From assembly GCF_002217925.1 (NCBI RefSeq), contig NZ_BCMF01000007.1, positions 62,001 to 126,000 of the forward strand: a stretch of 64,000 nucleotides of DNA, in the 5' to 3' direction. Within the stretch, counting starts at the first letter, position 1. Every line of letters begins with the position of its first letter. The translations under genes were made by a program, and so were the position numbers. A model generated the notes under the pieces. The model saw only the letters and a list, made by a program, of their open reading frames with translations. It ran no database searches and was not told the DNA's origin. This stretch comes from Secundilactobacillus mixtipabuli. Its GTDB lineage: Bacteria; Bacillota; Bacilli; Lactobacillales; Lactobacillaceae. Below, one piece after another: positions 38,895-47,080 of this stretch.

Positions 38895-38923
38895 AGAATA
38901 TCATATCTCTTTATATGAGTAAA
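38895..38923 (-). promoter_or_regulatory. rplS promoter, with a possible L19 leader
   Basis: Minus-strand TTTACT (38923-38918), 17-bp spacer and TATTCT (38900-38895). The leader contains a small hairpin (TTGGCTGTTTAGCCAA-like), consistent with but not proof of the L19 leader RNA found before rplS in Firmicutes. Confidence 0.45.
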
Positions 38924-38936
38924 GGGTTAATTCAAA

Positions 38937-39695
38937 CTAAGCTTGGTCGTCTTCTAACTCAATCTTAATATCACGTAATTTTCGTTTCTGATCACCTGTC
39001 AGTTCCAGCTTCTCTAAGAGATCTGGCCGTCTAAGCAACGTTCGTTTAAGTGATTGAATTTCACGCCATTCATCAATTTTTTGATGATTACCGCTAATCA
39101 GCACATCTGGTACTTTCATGCCCCGAAAGTCTGCTGGCCGCGTATATTGCGGATATTCCAGCAAGCCAGTTGAAAATGAATCGCCGGGAGCCGACTCTTC
39201 ATTGCCCAGCACACCGGGTAACAGACGCGAAACCGCATCAATCATGACCATGGCCGGTAGTTCACCACCCGTGAGAACATAATCGCCCATGGAAACTTCA
39301 TCCGTAACCAGGGTACGAATCCGTTCGTCATAGCCTTCATAGTGACCGCAAATAAACGTTAAGTGGTCTTCTCGAGCAAAATCTTCAGCAACTTTTTGGG
39401 TAAACCGCTTGCCTGCAGGATCCATTAAAATGACCCGGCCTTTCTCATGCCCCAGCTTCTGCGCTTTTTGCTGAGTCGCTGCCATTGCGTCAAAAATCGG
39501 CTGCGCCTGCAGCAACATTCCTGCGCCACCGCCAAATGGGTAATCATCAACATTACCGTGCTTATTGGTTGAGTATTGACGAAAATCAGTCACCTCTACT
39601 TCAAGTTCATTTCGGTCTAAGGCCTTCCCAACAATGGAGTCGTGCAGCGGGCCTTCAAACATTTCGGGAAATAAACTGAGGACATCGATTCGCAT
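38937..39695 (-). CDS. trmD: tRNA (guanine-N1)-methyltransferase
   Basis: 252 aa SPOUT enzyme. [27 protein letters not shown] and [21 protein letters not shown] form the trefoil-knot SAM site. It makes m1G37 in tRNA, which prevents +1 frameshifting. Its ATG overlaps the rimM stop (TAATG). Confidence 0.97.
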   Translation of the reverse strand: MRIDVLSLFPEMFEGPLHDSIVGKALDRNELEVEVTDFRQYSTNKHGNVDDYPFGGGAGMLLQAQPIFDAMAATQQKAQKLGHEKGRVILMDPAGKRFTQKVAEDFAREDHLTFICGHYEGYDERIRTLVTDEVSMGDYVLTGGELPAMVMIDAVSRLLPGVLGNEESAPGDSFSTGLLEYPQYTRPADFRGMKVPDVLISGNHQKIDEWREIQSLKRTLLRRPDLLEKLELTGDQKRKLRDIKIELEDDQA

Positions 39696-40216
39696 TACTC
39701 TAACCCCTCCATTAACTCAACGATAACTTGGCCGTTTGCCAAATCAACTTTTTTTACCACTTGATCGATCACTGGCAGCAAAAGATCATCCTTGCCCGGC
39801 CGAGCAACGACCCACACATCATTTGCTCCCGGTGCCAGAATTTCTTTGATAGTTCCAAGTTCTTCACCATCTTCAGTTACCGCCTTGAGGCCAATGATTT
39901 GATGGTAATAGTACTGACCGTCTTCTAGGTCATCATCGCTCAGATTTTCTTCAGCGACTTTTAAAACCATTCCCTTGTATTTTAAAACGTCATTAATGTT
40001 ATCATATCCCGCCAGCGTAATCAGAATAAATCCCTTATGCTGCCGAGAGCTGTTAATCGTGATCGTGCCAACTGGTTTGGCATCCTGGTCGTTTTTAAAA
40101 AGCGCTAACTGACTGCCCTTCTTAAACCGCTGTTCAGGAAAATCGGTTGTGGCGACCACTCGCAGTTCACCACGAATACCGTGAGTGTTCACAATGGTTC
40201 CAACTTTATAGTACAT
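39695..40216 (-). CDS. rimM: 16S rRNA processing protein RimM
   Basis: 173 aa. N-terminal RimM domain ([15 protein letters not shown]) and C-terminal PRC-barrel ([21 protein letters not shown]). It assists 30S head assembly with S19. Translationally coupled to trmD. An intergenic terminator separates it from khpA. Confidence 0.96.
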   Translation of the reverse strand: MYYKVGTIVNTHGIRGELRVVATTDFPEQRFKKGSQLALFKNDQDAKPVGTITINSSRQHKGFILITLAGYDNINDVLKYKGMVLKVAEENLSDDDLEDGQYYYHQIIGLKAVTEDGEELGTIKEILAPGANDVWVVARPGKDDLLLPVIDQVVKKVDLANGQVIVELMEGLE

Positions 40217-40257
40217 GTAGGCACCTGCCTTTCACTGAGTGATTTATTTACAGTAAC

Positions 40258-40295
40258 AAAAAAGCTCCCGAGAACGAGTCTCATTTGGGAGCTTT
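40258..40295 (-). terminator. Terminator overlapping the khpA stop
   Basis: On the minus strand AAAGCTCCC / GGGAGCTTTTTT forms a stem whose 5' arm encodes the last residues of KhpA and whose loop holds the stop codon. It would end or attenuate rpsP-khpA transcription before rimM-trmD. Confidence 0.8.
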
Positions 40296-40538
40296 AGACT
40301 CATCGTTAATGACAAGTCGCACACGCTTGGGATCATTGATCCGTACGCTATATACGATTGTGCGAATTGCAGAAGCAACATGCCCCCGCTTACCAATTAC
40401 ACGACCCACATCGTCACCGGCAACCGTTAAGTGATACTCGTAAAACCGATCAGTTTCAACGCGTTCGATCTCAATAGCTTCAGGATGTTCAACGAGGGGC
40501 GTTACAATCGTGGTAATTAATTTTTTAAAGTCGGTCAT
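40281..40538 (-). CDS. khpA: KH-domain RNA-binding protein KhpA
   Basis: 85 aa. One KH domain with the GxxG-type loop VIGKRGHVASAIRTIV. KhpA pairs with KhpB in streptococci and lactobacilli and affects cell elongation and RNA binding. It follows rpsP by 9 bp, the conserved order. Confidence 0.94.
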   Translation of the reverse strand: MTDFKKLITTIVTPLVEHPEAIEIERVETDRFYEYHLTVAGDDVGRVIGKRGHVASAIRTIVYSVRINDPKRVRLVINDESKAPK

Positions 40539-40547
40539 GACTGATCA

Positions 40548-40823
40548 CTACTTTTTTGAAAACTTAGCTTCGTGATACTTCTTCATGATACCTGCTTGGG
40601 AAAGTAATGTCCGAACAGTATCTGAAGGTTGGGCACCGTTGTTCAACCAGTTCATGATACTTTCTTCTTCAAGTTCAACTTGAGCTGGTTCAACAAGTGG
40701 GTTATAAGTCCCAACTTTTTCGATGAAACGGCCATCACGAGGACTCCGTGAGTCCGCAACAACGATACGGTAGAATGGGCGCTTCTTAGAACCCATTCGC
40801 TTTAAACGAATCTTTACTGACAT
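40548..40823 (-). CDS. rpsP: 30S ribosomal protein S16
   Basis: 91 aa. [20 protein letters not shown] and [13 protein letters not shown] are the S16 signature. ATG 40823 is the start (MSVKIRLK) with GGAGGTG upstream; a GTG three codons earlier is inside the leader. First gene of rpsP-khpA-(rimM-trmD), with a strong promoter. Confidence 0.97.
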   Translation of the reverse strand: MSVKIRLKRMGSKKRPFYRIVVADSRSPRDGRFIEKVGTYNPLVEPAQVELEEESIMNWLNNGAQPSDTVRTLLSQAGIMKKYHEAKFSKK

Positions 40824-40859
40824 GCATGACACCTCCTGTTAATTCTTTCAACGATAAAT

Positions 40860-40888
40860 AATATACCAGTTATCTGATAGGTTGTAAA
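40860..40888 (-). promoter_or_regulatory. rpsP promoter
   Basis: Minus-strand TTTACA (40888-40883), exact 17-bp spacer and TATATT (40865-40860): a strong sigma-A promoter 37 bp before the rpsP start. Confidence 0.8.
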
Positions 40889-40966
40889 GGTTTTTTTCTT
40901 TACACCTTAAAACAAAGTGGCTGTAAGGGCGAATAACTTTTTTAAAACTCACAGACAGAAGATTTT

Positions 40967-41254
40967 TCACTTAAACGGCCTTAGCAAAAATTCCTGGCTG
41001 CCAGGTGCTAAATCAGCTTGGTGACCATGAATAAACGTCATCACACTGGCATAGTCATGCACGTCGACAAATTGCTGATCAGGTTGAACGGCCTGCAGTG
41101 CCAATGCAAACTGCAGATCATCAATGGTTATTAATTGTCTGGCAAGCGGATTAGCATTATCAATTTGCTGCCAATCGTCCTCTAAAATGCATTGTGCCCG
41201 TTTGAAAGCACGGTTTTGCTGGATAACGGCACGTAGCTGCTGAGCAGTAAGCAT
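40967..41254 (-). CDS. Small hypothetical protein of the MoxR-VWA cassette
   Basis: 95 aa, not recognised. The N-terminal half is helical and Gln-rich (LTAQQLRAVIQQNRAFKRAQ); the rest is acidic with no membrane segment. It begins 2 bp after the VWA stop, so it is almost certainly translated with it and likely serves the same complex. There is no homology I can name. Confidence 0.6.
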   Translation of the reverse strand: MLTAQQLRAVIQQNRAFKRAQCILEDDWQQIDNANPLARQLITIDDLQFALALQAVQPDQQFVDVHDYASVMTFIHGHQADLAPGSQEFLLRPFK

Positions 41255-41256
41255 AG

Positions 41257-42507
41257 TTACTTCCTTTCACGAATCACGGTAACAGCACCCACCGGCTGTT
41301 TAACCGACAAATCAGACGCCGTAGTAGTCAATCCCCAAATTAAGCGGGTAAAACCGTGAGTGGTCACGGTTTCTTCACCATGACCATCAGTGAGAATCAA
41401 GCTGAGTGCATTCGTATCGTTTGCGCCCTGCTTAACCAGCCAATCAAATATCGGTTGGTAAGCCGTACCACCGCCGGCCACCCGTTGAAACGCGAGCTGA
41501 TGGCCATGTGAGATTAACTGCAGATGATCATCATGAACAGTGGCATCAAACGGAATAACCGTTAGTTTGTCACGGTAACGTTTTAATAACTGAACCAGTT
41601 GAGCCAGGCAATTTTGGACTTCCGTGTCCGTCATAGACCCCGACTGATCGACAAAGATAAAGATCCGCCTAGTCGAGGCCCGCCTGATGCCTGGTAAATC
41701 CAGACGGTAAGGTTGCCTGCGATTGAAGCGATTATAAGCTGGCTCTTGACGCTTTTGCGGACCGTTTAAGCCTACCATGACTAGTTTGCGCCAGTCAATT
41801 TCTAATTTGGCAGGTTGCCGATTTAACTGATGCTGCAACCGGTTTGGCAGTAATCCGCGTAGTTTCGTTGGCGTTTCCTGCCAAGAACTGGCCACCAGTT
41901 GAGTTAATTGGCCTGCCATTTCTTGATTCAAATGCTGCCAGCCAAGGTGGCTTTCGGGTGATTGAGCTAACATGTGCTTCACCTGCTGTGCACGAGTCCC
42001 CGTCTGATCGTCATGAAGTGCCTGTTTTAAAGCCGTCAAGTATTCGGCAGAACCAAGCTGGGATGGTAAGTGCAGCCCCAGTTTAAAATTGACATGTGCC
42101 CGCGTAATGGCACCCGGATACAATGGCGTCAGCTGCTCGTTAACTGCCATATCCGTGGCTAATTGAACCAATGGATCATTGCCACGGTTCGCGTACCGGA
42201 TTGGGTGCTGCCAGGCTAAATGGCTCACCACGTGCTGAACTAAACTCAATAAGTCTTCATCTGACTGAACGCTTTCCCTTAAGCGTTTAGGATTAATGAT
42301 TAAGCTCAGCCGTTTGGCGGATGTTAGCGCAATCGCCACCGGCAGCTGCAAATCAACTTGCTTATCCAGCCGCAGCAGTAGTTCGCCGTAAAATCGCTGA
42401 CTGTTCAGTAACTGGCTGGTGACCCGTTGAAATAAGGCTTGTGTCTGTCTCAGTAATTGCGTTTGGTCGTGTTGATTCGCCAAACGACTTAACTGCGTTT
42501 GAAACAT
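41257..42507 (-). CDS. VWA-like protein with degenerate metallopeptidase domain (DUF2201 type)
   Basis: 416 aa. The N-terminal half resembles the DUF2201 putative metallopeptidase domain, but the HExxH motif reads QHVVSHLAWQHP (Glu to Val). The C-terminal half (about 270-410) is a VWA-like domain with an intact MIDAS: FVDQSGSMTD and a late ILTDGHGEE. Such proteins pair with MoxR AAA+ ATPases as chaperone-like complexes for metal insertion or assembly; targets here are unknown. It follows the MoxR gene by 15 bp. Confidence 0.82.
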   Translation of the reverse strand: MFQTQLSRLANQHDQTQLLRQTQALFQRVTSQLLNSQRFYGELLLRLDKQVDLQLPVAIALTSAKRLSLIINPKRLRESVQSDEDLLSLVQHVVSHLAWQHPIRYANRGNDPLVQLATDMAVNEQLTPLYPGAITRAHVNFKLGLHLPSQLGSAEYLTALKQALHDDQTGTRAQQVKHMLAQSPESHLGWQHLNQEMAGQLTQLVASSWQETPTKLRGLLPNRLQHQLNRQPAKLEIDWRKLVMVGLNGPQKRQEPAYNRFNRRQPYRLDLPGIRRASTRRIFIFVDQSGSMTDTEVQNCLAQLVQLLKRYRDKLTVIPFDATVHDDHLQLISHGHQLAFQRVAGGGTAYQPIFDWLVKQGANDTNALSLILTDGHGEETVTTHGFTRLIWGLTTTASDLSVKQPVGAVTVIRERK

Positions 42508-42522
42508 ACCTCAGCCCTTCTC

Positions 42523-43680
42523 TCAATGCACATTATTTTTTAAACCAATCGCAGTTAGCTGATCATAAAGTTGCTTAACGTGTGGATACTTTGGTGCTGT
42601 TTGATACAGCTGTTCTAATAAATCAGCTACCTCTGCTAATTTGAGAGCAACGGCAAACTGACCATCTACTGGCATCAGATTTAAGAGGAGCGTAAAACGG
42701 CTCGCATGACTATCATCCGTTAACGGGTAGGTGTCGACTTGCTGAATTAAGCTGTTCATAATGGATTGCTGCTGATCAGTTCCAGCTTCATTAAACGTTT
42801 GCATCACCTTTGGCGCTAGTTTCTTACCGGCATAAATTTCTTTAGCACTGAGTCCCACACGGTGCTGCCGAGTAAACGTTTCAAAACTTTGACCAACAGT
42901 CACACCAAGATCACCTTCCAGAAGATCCAGCCGTAATTGCTGCTGTTGATCAGCTGGCAGCCGACTTAACGCCTGTAAATTAGTCGACACCCGCTGCCAA
43001 GCCCGTGGTGTGGGATACAAGTCATCATCATGCTCCTTGGGTGCTAGTTGCTGCGGATTTTCTTCAATGTAACGGCGGACACTGCCAATGATATTGCCCT
43101 TTGATTGTGCCCACTTCAGCCAGTCGTGTGCGTCTGCTCGCATCACTAACCGAACCGTTCGATCATTAATAGCTGCGTCACCGACCGTGACCCCGTAATC
43201 ACTGGTTTCAAACCCAGTCATGGTAGCATCCGGATTTTCAGCAAGAACCATGTGAACTTGTGCCGGTAGCCGCAAACTGTTGATTTTACGTTGCAGCACG
43301 AGGTTCATCAATTCACTTTGAACCGCCTGCGTCCCACGATTGAATTCATCAAGAAACCAGATAATGGGCTGCTCGGGGTGTGCTTCTGCCCACTGAATAA
43401 TTTCAATCAGGGTGTGTGTATAGCCAAACTTCACGTCAGCGAGCTCGCCATACTGCGAGGTTTTAACAAACGCACTATCAGTCATCGGCGGTACCGGAAT
43501 GGCTAGATCCCCTTTTTCGGAGAGGCTGACAACCGTTGTGAATAACTTGGCAGCCATTTTTTCAGCAACTTCCTGAACTAATGCTGATTTACCAATCCCG
43601 GCTTCGCCAACAATTGCCGGCACGTTACCAGCATCTAAGATAACTGGAATAGCGGTGATTAATTCTTGAAATGATAACAT
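42523..43680 (-). CDS. MoxR-family AAA+ ATPase
   Basis: 385 aa. Walker A GEAGIGKSALVQEVAE (about residue 24), Walker B IIWFLDEFNRGTQAVQSELM and sensor LAENPD are typical of MoxR/RavA-like ATPases. Works with the downstream VWA protein, probably in protein complex maturation. First of three genes inserted between ffh and rpsP, in an otherwise conserved housekeeping cluster. Confidence 0.88.
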   Translation of the reverse strand: MLSFQELITAIPVILDAGNVPAIVGEAGIGKSALVQEVAEKMAAKLFTTVVSLSEKGDLAIPVPPMTDSAFVKTSQYGELADVKFGYTHTLIEIIQWAEAHPEQPIIWFLDEFNRGTQAVQSELMNLVLQRKINSLRLPAQVHMVLAENPDATMTGFETSDYGVTVGDAAINDRTVRLVMRADAHDWLKWAQSKGNIIGSVRRYIEENPQQLAPKEHDDDLYPTPRAWQRVSTNLQALSRLPADQQQQLRLDLLEGDLGVTVGQSFETFTRQHRVGLSAKEIYAGKKLAPKVMQTFNEAGTDQQQSIMNSLIQQVDTYPLTDDSHASRFTLLLNLMPVDGQFAVALKLAEVADLLEQLYQTAPKYPHVKQLYDQLTAIGLKNNVH

Positions 43681-43745
43681 CGATTCGCCTTCTTCACGTT
43701 TTCAAAAAAGAGCCCAGGACCTTCGCCCCCGACTCAATTCATTAA

Positions 43746-45194
43746 CTATTTACGACGCCGTTTCAAGTTATTCCGGCGTTTTTTGTTTTTCTTGATGCGG
43801 CGAGACATTGATTTCATTGCCATCTCGCCCATTTTACCGCCAAGCGCACCGCCCATACCGGCGTTGTTCATCATACCTTGCATGCCAGAGAAGTTCCCGT
43901 TGGAAACCTGATTCATCATCTTTTTCATCTGGTTAAATTGCTTGATCATGCGGTTGACTTCCTGCACGGGCCGACCAGAACCTGCCGCGATTCGACGACG
44001 GCGCGATGGATTCAAAACATCAGGTTCAGTCCGTTCCTGCTCAGTCATTGAGTAAATGACCGCCTTAATATGATCCATGTCTTTTGGATCCATTTGGGCG
44101 TTTGCCAGTGCAGGATTATTGGCCATGCCTGGAATCATCTTAATGAGTTGATCCATCGGCCCCATCTTTTGAATCTGTTGCATCTGATCCAAGAAATCGT
44201 TGAAATCAAATGAATTCTCACGCATTTTTTCAGTGAGTGCCTGCGCTTGCTTCTCATCGTAGTCTTTTTGGGTTTTTTCGATCAGGGATAACATGTCCCC
44301 CATACCCAATATCCGAGACGCCATCCGGTCAGGGTGGAAGACGTCCAGATCGGCCATCTTTTCACCTTCACCGACGAATTTGATCGGTTTACCGGTCACG
44401 GCACGAATTGACAGAGCGGCACCACCACGAGTGTCCCCATCCAACTTCGTTAAAATAACGCCAGTAACGTCAAGTTTGCTATCAAAGCCTTCCGCAGTTG
44501 CAACCGCGTTTTGACCCGTCATAGCATCAACAACCAGCATAATTTCGTTAGGATGAGCAAGTGCCTTGATCCGCGCAAGTTCGTCCATCAATTGTTCATC
44601 GATCTGTAAACGACCAGCCGTATCAATAAAGACGTAATCGTTATGGTCGGCTGCCGCTTTGGCCAGTCCTTGACGAACAATTTCAACGGGATCTGTATCA
44701 GTGCCCATTTCAAATACGGGAACGTCGATCTGTTTACCAACAGTGACTAATTGATCGATCGCGGCTGGCCGATAAACGTCGGCGGCAATCATCAAAGGTC
44801 GGGCGTTTTCTTCAGTCTTTAGGCGGTTAGCCAATTTACCGGCAGTCGTCGTTTTACCAGCCCCTTGAAGACCAACCATCATGATAATGGTTGGAATCTT
44901 TGGCGACTTGTTTAGCGGCGCATCGGTTTCGCCCATAGTCTTGGTTAACTCTTCATCAACGATCTTAACAATTTGCTGAGCGGGGTTTAAGCCTTCCAGC
45001 ACCTTACTGCCGACAGCTCGCTCACGAACGGTTTTAACGAAGTCTTTGACCACGTCAAAATTAACGTCGGCTTCCAGTAAAGCAAGCCGAATCTCACGCA
45101 TGGTATCGCGTAAGTCAGCTTCAGAGATTTTCCCCTTACCACGAAGTTTCTTCATGGCGTTTTGTAAACGCTCGGTTAGTCCTTCAAATGCCAT
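43746..45194 (-). CDS. ffh: Signal recognition particle protein Ffh
   Basis: 482 aa. N domain, then the G domain with GLQGAGKTTTAGKLA, DTAGR and TKLDGDTRGG, then the Met-rich M domain from about residue 300 that binds signal sequences and 4.5S RNA. It targets nascent membrane proteins to FtsY. It follows ylxM by 17 bp. Confidence 0.97.
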   Translation of the reverse strand: MAFEGLTERLQNAMKKLRGKGKISEADLRDTMREIRLALLEADVNFDVVKDFVKTVRERAVGSKVLEGLNPAQQIVKIVDEELTKTMGETDAPLNKSPKIPTIIMMVGLQGAGKTTTAGKLANRLKTEENARPLMIAADVYRPAAIDQLVTVGKQIDVPVFEMGTDTDPVEIVRQGLAKAAADHNDYVFIDTAGRLQIDEQLMDELARIKALAHPNEIMLVVDAMTGQNAVATAEGFDSKLDVTGVILTKLDGDTRGGAALSIRAVTGKPIKFVGEGEKMADLDVFHPDRMASRILGMGDMLSLIEKTQKDYDEKQAQALTEKMRENSFDFNDFLDQMQQIQKMGPMDQLIKMIPGMANNPALANAQMDPKDMDHIKAVIYSMTEQERTEPDVLNPSRRRRIAAGSGRPVQEVNRMIKQFNQMKKMMNQVSNGNFSGMQGMMNNAGMGGALGGKMGEMAMKSMSRRIKKNKKRRNNLKRRRK

Positions 45195-45211
45195 TTATTT
45201 GCACCTAACTT

Positions 45212-45553
45212 TCATTCTTCTTCAGCTGATTCTAATTGGTTGACCAGCTGGTTAAGTTTTTGATCTTTTGGATACTGTGCTGCAACATAACTTTGAATGG
45301 TGTCCGCCAATTTATTACGTTTAGTGAACTCTTCAAAGAGATGCAGTTTTTTTTCGTAGTTCTCAAGGATCTTTTCTGTTCGACGGATGTTATCATAAAC
45401 CGCTTGACGGCTAACATCATAGTCTTCAGAAATTTCACCCAGTGAATAATCATCACCATAGTAAAGCTGCATATAATCGTTTTGCTTTTTGGTCAATAGT
45501 GGCTGATAAAAGGCAAACAGCGAATTAATTCGGTTATTTTTTTCAATCTCCAC
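45212..45553 (-). CDS. ylxM: YlxM/p13-like DNA-binding protein
   Basis: 113 aa. Sigma-factor-like helix-turn-helix ([21 protein letters not shown]). YlxM precedes ffh in most Firmicutes and in Streptococcus binds SRP and modulates its activity. GTG 45553 follows GGGAGGGTG. An extended -10-like TATAAT lies upstream at about 45600-45606. Confidence 0.94.
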   Translation of the reverse strand: MEIEKNNRINSLFAFYQPLLTKKQNDYMQLYYGDDYSLGEISEDYDVSRQAVYDNIRRTEKILENYEKKLHLFEEFTKRNKLADTIQSYVAAQYPKDQKLNQLVNQLESAEEE

Positions 45554-45651
45554 GTTGTCACCCTCCCATAGGCCTGCAAACTAGTTTACCTAGCTCGTCT
45601 ATTATACCAAATCCTAACAATTGCGATAGGCTTTTAGGTAAAAAGCTAAAA

Positions 45652-45680
45652 AGTCGTTAAGTCCTAATAGACTAACGACT
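45652..45680 (-). terminator. Terminator of ftsY
   Basis: Minus-strand AGTCGTTAGTC / GACTTAACGACT stem followed by TTTTT, after the ftsY stop. Confidence 0.8.
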
Positions 45681-45688
45681 CCATCTCA

Positions 45689-47059
45689 TTATTTAACGTC
45701 GATCAAGCCCTTGAAGAGGCCGTAAACAAATTCACTCGGTTCAAATGGCCGTAAATCGTCCACTTGTTCACCAAGACCCACGTACTTAACGGGTAAATGC
45801 AACTCGTTACGAATAGCAAGCACGATCCCACCACGGGCAGTGCCATCAAGTTTAGTTAGCACGATGCCAGAAACATCAGTGGCGTCCTTAAACATTTTGG
45901 CTTGATTCAAGGCATTTTGGCCTGTAGTTGCATCCAGTACCAGCAGTACTTCATGCGGTGCGTCAGGAATTTCCCGGCTGATGATCCGCTTCATTTTAGC
46001 TAATTCGTTCATCAAATTAGTCTTGTTCTGCAGCCGACCGGCAGTATCCACAAATAACACATCGTAGTTCTCGGACTTGGCTTTCTTCAGTGCGTCATAG
46101 ACCACCGCTGAAGGATCGCTTTGTTCTGGCTTCTTAACGATGGCCACGCCGTCACGCTGTGCCCAGACATTAAGTTGTTCAATCGCACCGGCACGGAATG
46201 TATCGGCAGCTGCTAATAATACTTTCTTGCCCTGCTGCTTAAAGAGGTTAGCCATCTTACCGATCGTCGTCGTTTTACCGACACCGTTGACACCCACAAA
46301 CAAGATAACGGTGGGACCCTCCTTAGCGAACGTCAGGCCATTGTGTTCATTAGTCCCTGCCTGATCATAAAGTTCAATCAGTTTTTCCACCACAACGTTT
46401 TGAACGTCTTTAGGTTTCTTGACGTTTTTAAGTTTAACTTCTTCACGCAATTGGTCGCTAATTTTTACAGCCATGTCAAAACCAACGTCGGCACCAATCA
46501 GTGTTTCCTCTAAATCATCAAAGAAATCTTCATCAACTGTTCGGAAATTAGCTAATAAATGATTTAACCGCTCGCCAAAGGTCAGTCGTGATTTCTCAAG
46601 TCCCTTGTCATACCGCTCTGTTTCAGTTGGTTCCGCCTGAGGCGTGCTTTCGCTAGCTGCTGAGCCCTGATTTTCCTGCATTGATGAACTTGGCGATTGC
46701 TTTTCAGCTGATTCAGCAGGCTTTGCTTGCGGTTGTTCCGCGTTTTGTGACTCTGATGTTACTGATTCTGCAGCTGGTTCTTCAGTATCTGATTCAGTTT
46801 TCGGCTGACTTTCATCCGTGGCGGATTCGACAGGCGCTTCAGTTGCTGGTGGTGTGGCAATGGTGTCAGCTGTATGATCAGCATTCACATCATCAATTTG
46901 TGACGCATCTGTAGCAGAAGACGTTTCTGACGCCTGCACATCCCCTTGCGTCTTTGATTCATCCGGTTGTGTGACTTCATCAGTTTTAGGCTGCTGTTTT
47001 GGTGCCTTTTCTGAGTCGTCTTCCTTAGCGCGTCGTTTGAAAAAATCAAATAGTCCCAC
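45689..47059 (-). CDS. ftsY: Signal recognition particle receptor FtsY
   Basis: 456 aa. A long acidic, Gln/Glu/Ala/Ser-rich N-terminal region (about residues 10-150) precedes the NG domain with GVNGVGKTTTIGKMA, DTAGRLQNK and TKLDGTARGG. It receives the SRP-ribosome complex at the membrane. The start is GTG with AAGGATG upstream. It is 21 bp downstream of smc. Confidence 0.96.
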   Translation of the reverse strand: MGLFDFFKRRAKEDDSEKAPKQQPKTDEVTQPDESKTQGDVQASETSSATDASQIDDVNADHTADTIATPPATEAPVESATDESQPKTESDTEEPAAESVTSESQNAEQPQAKPAESAEKQSPSSSMQENQGSAASESTPQAEPTETERYDKGLEKSRLTFGERLNHLLANFRTVDEDFFDDLEETLIGADVGFDMAVKISDQLREEVKLKNVKKPKDVQNVVVEKLIELYDQAGTNEHNGLTFAKEGPTVILFVGVNGVGKTTTIGKMANLFKQQGKKVLLAAADTFRAGAIEQLNVWAQRDGVAIVKKPEQSDPSAVVYDALKKAKSENYDVLFVDTAGRLQNKTNLMNELAKMKRIISREIPDAPHEVLLVLDATTGQNALNQAKMFKDATDVSGIVLTKLDGTARGGIVLAIRNELHLPVKYVGLGEQVDDLRPFEPSEFVYGLFKGLIDVK

Positions 47060-47080
47060 AAGATCACATCCTTCGTTTTA

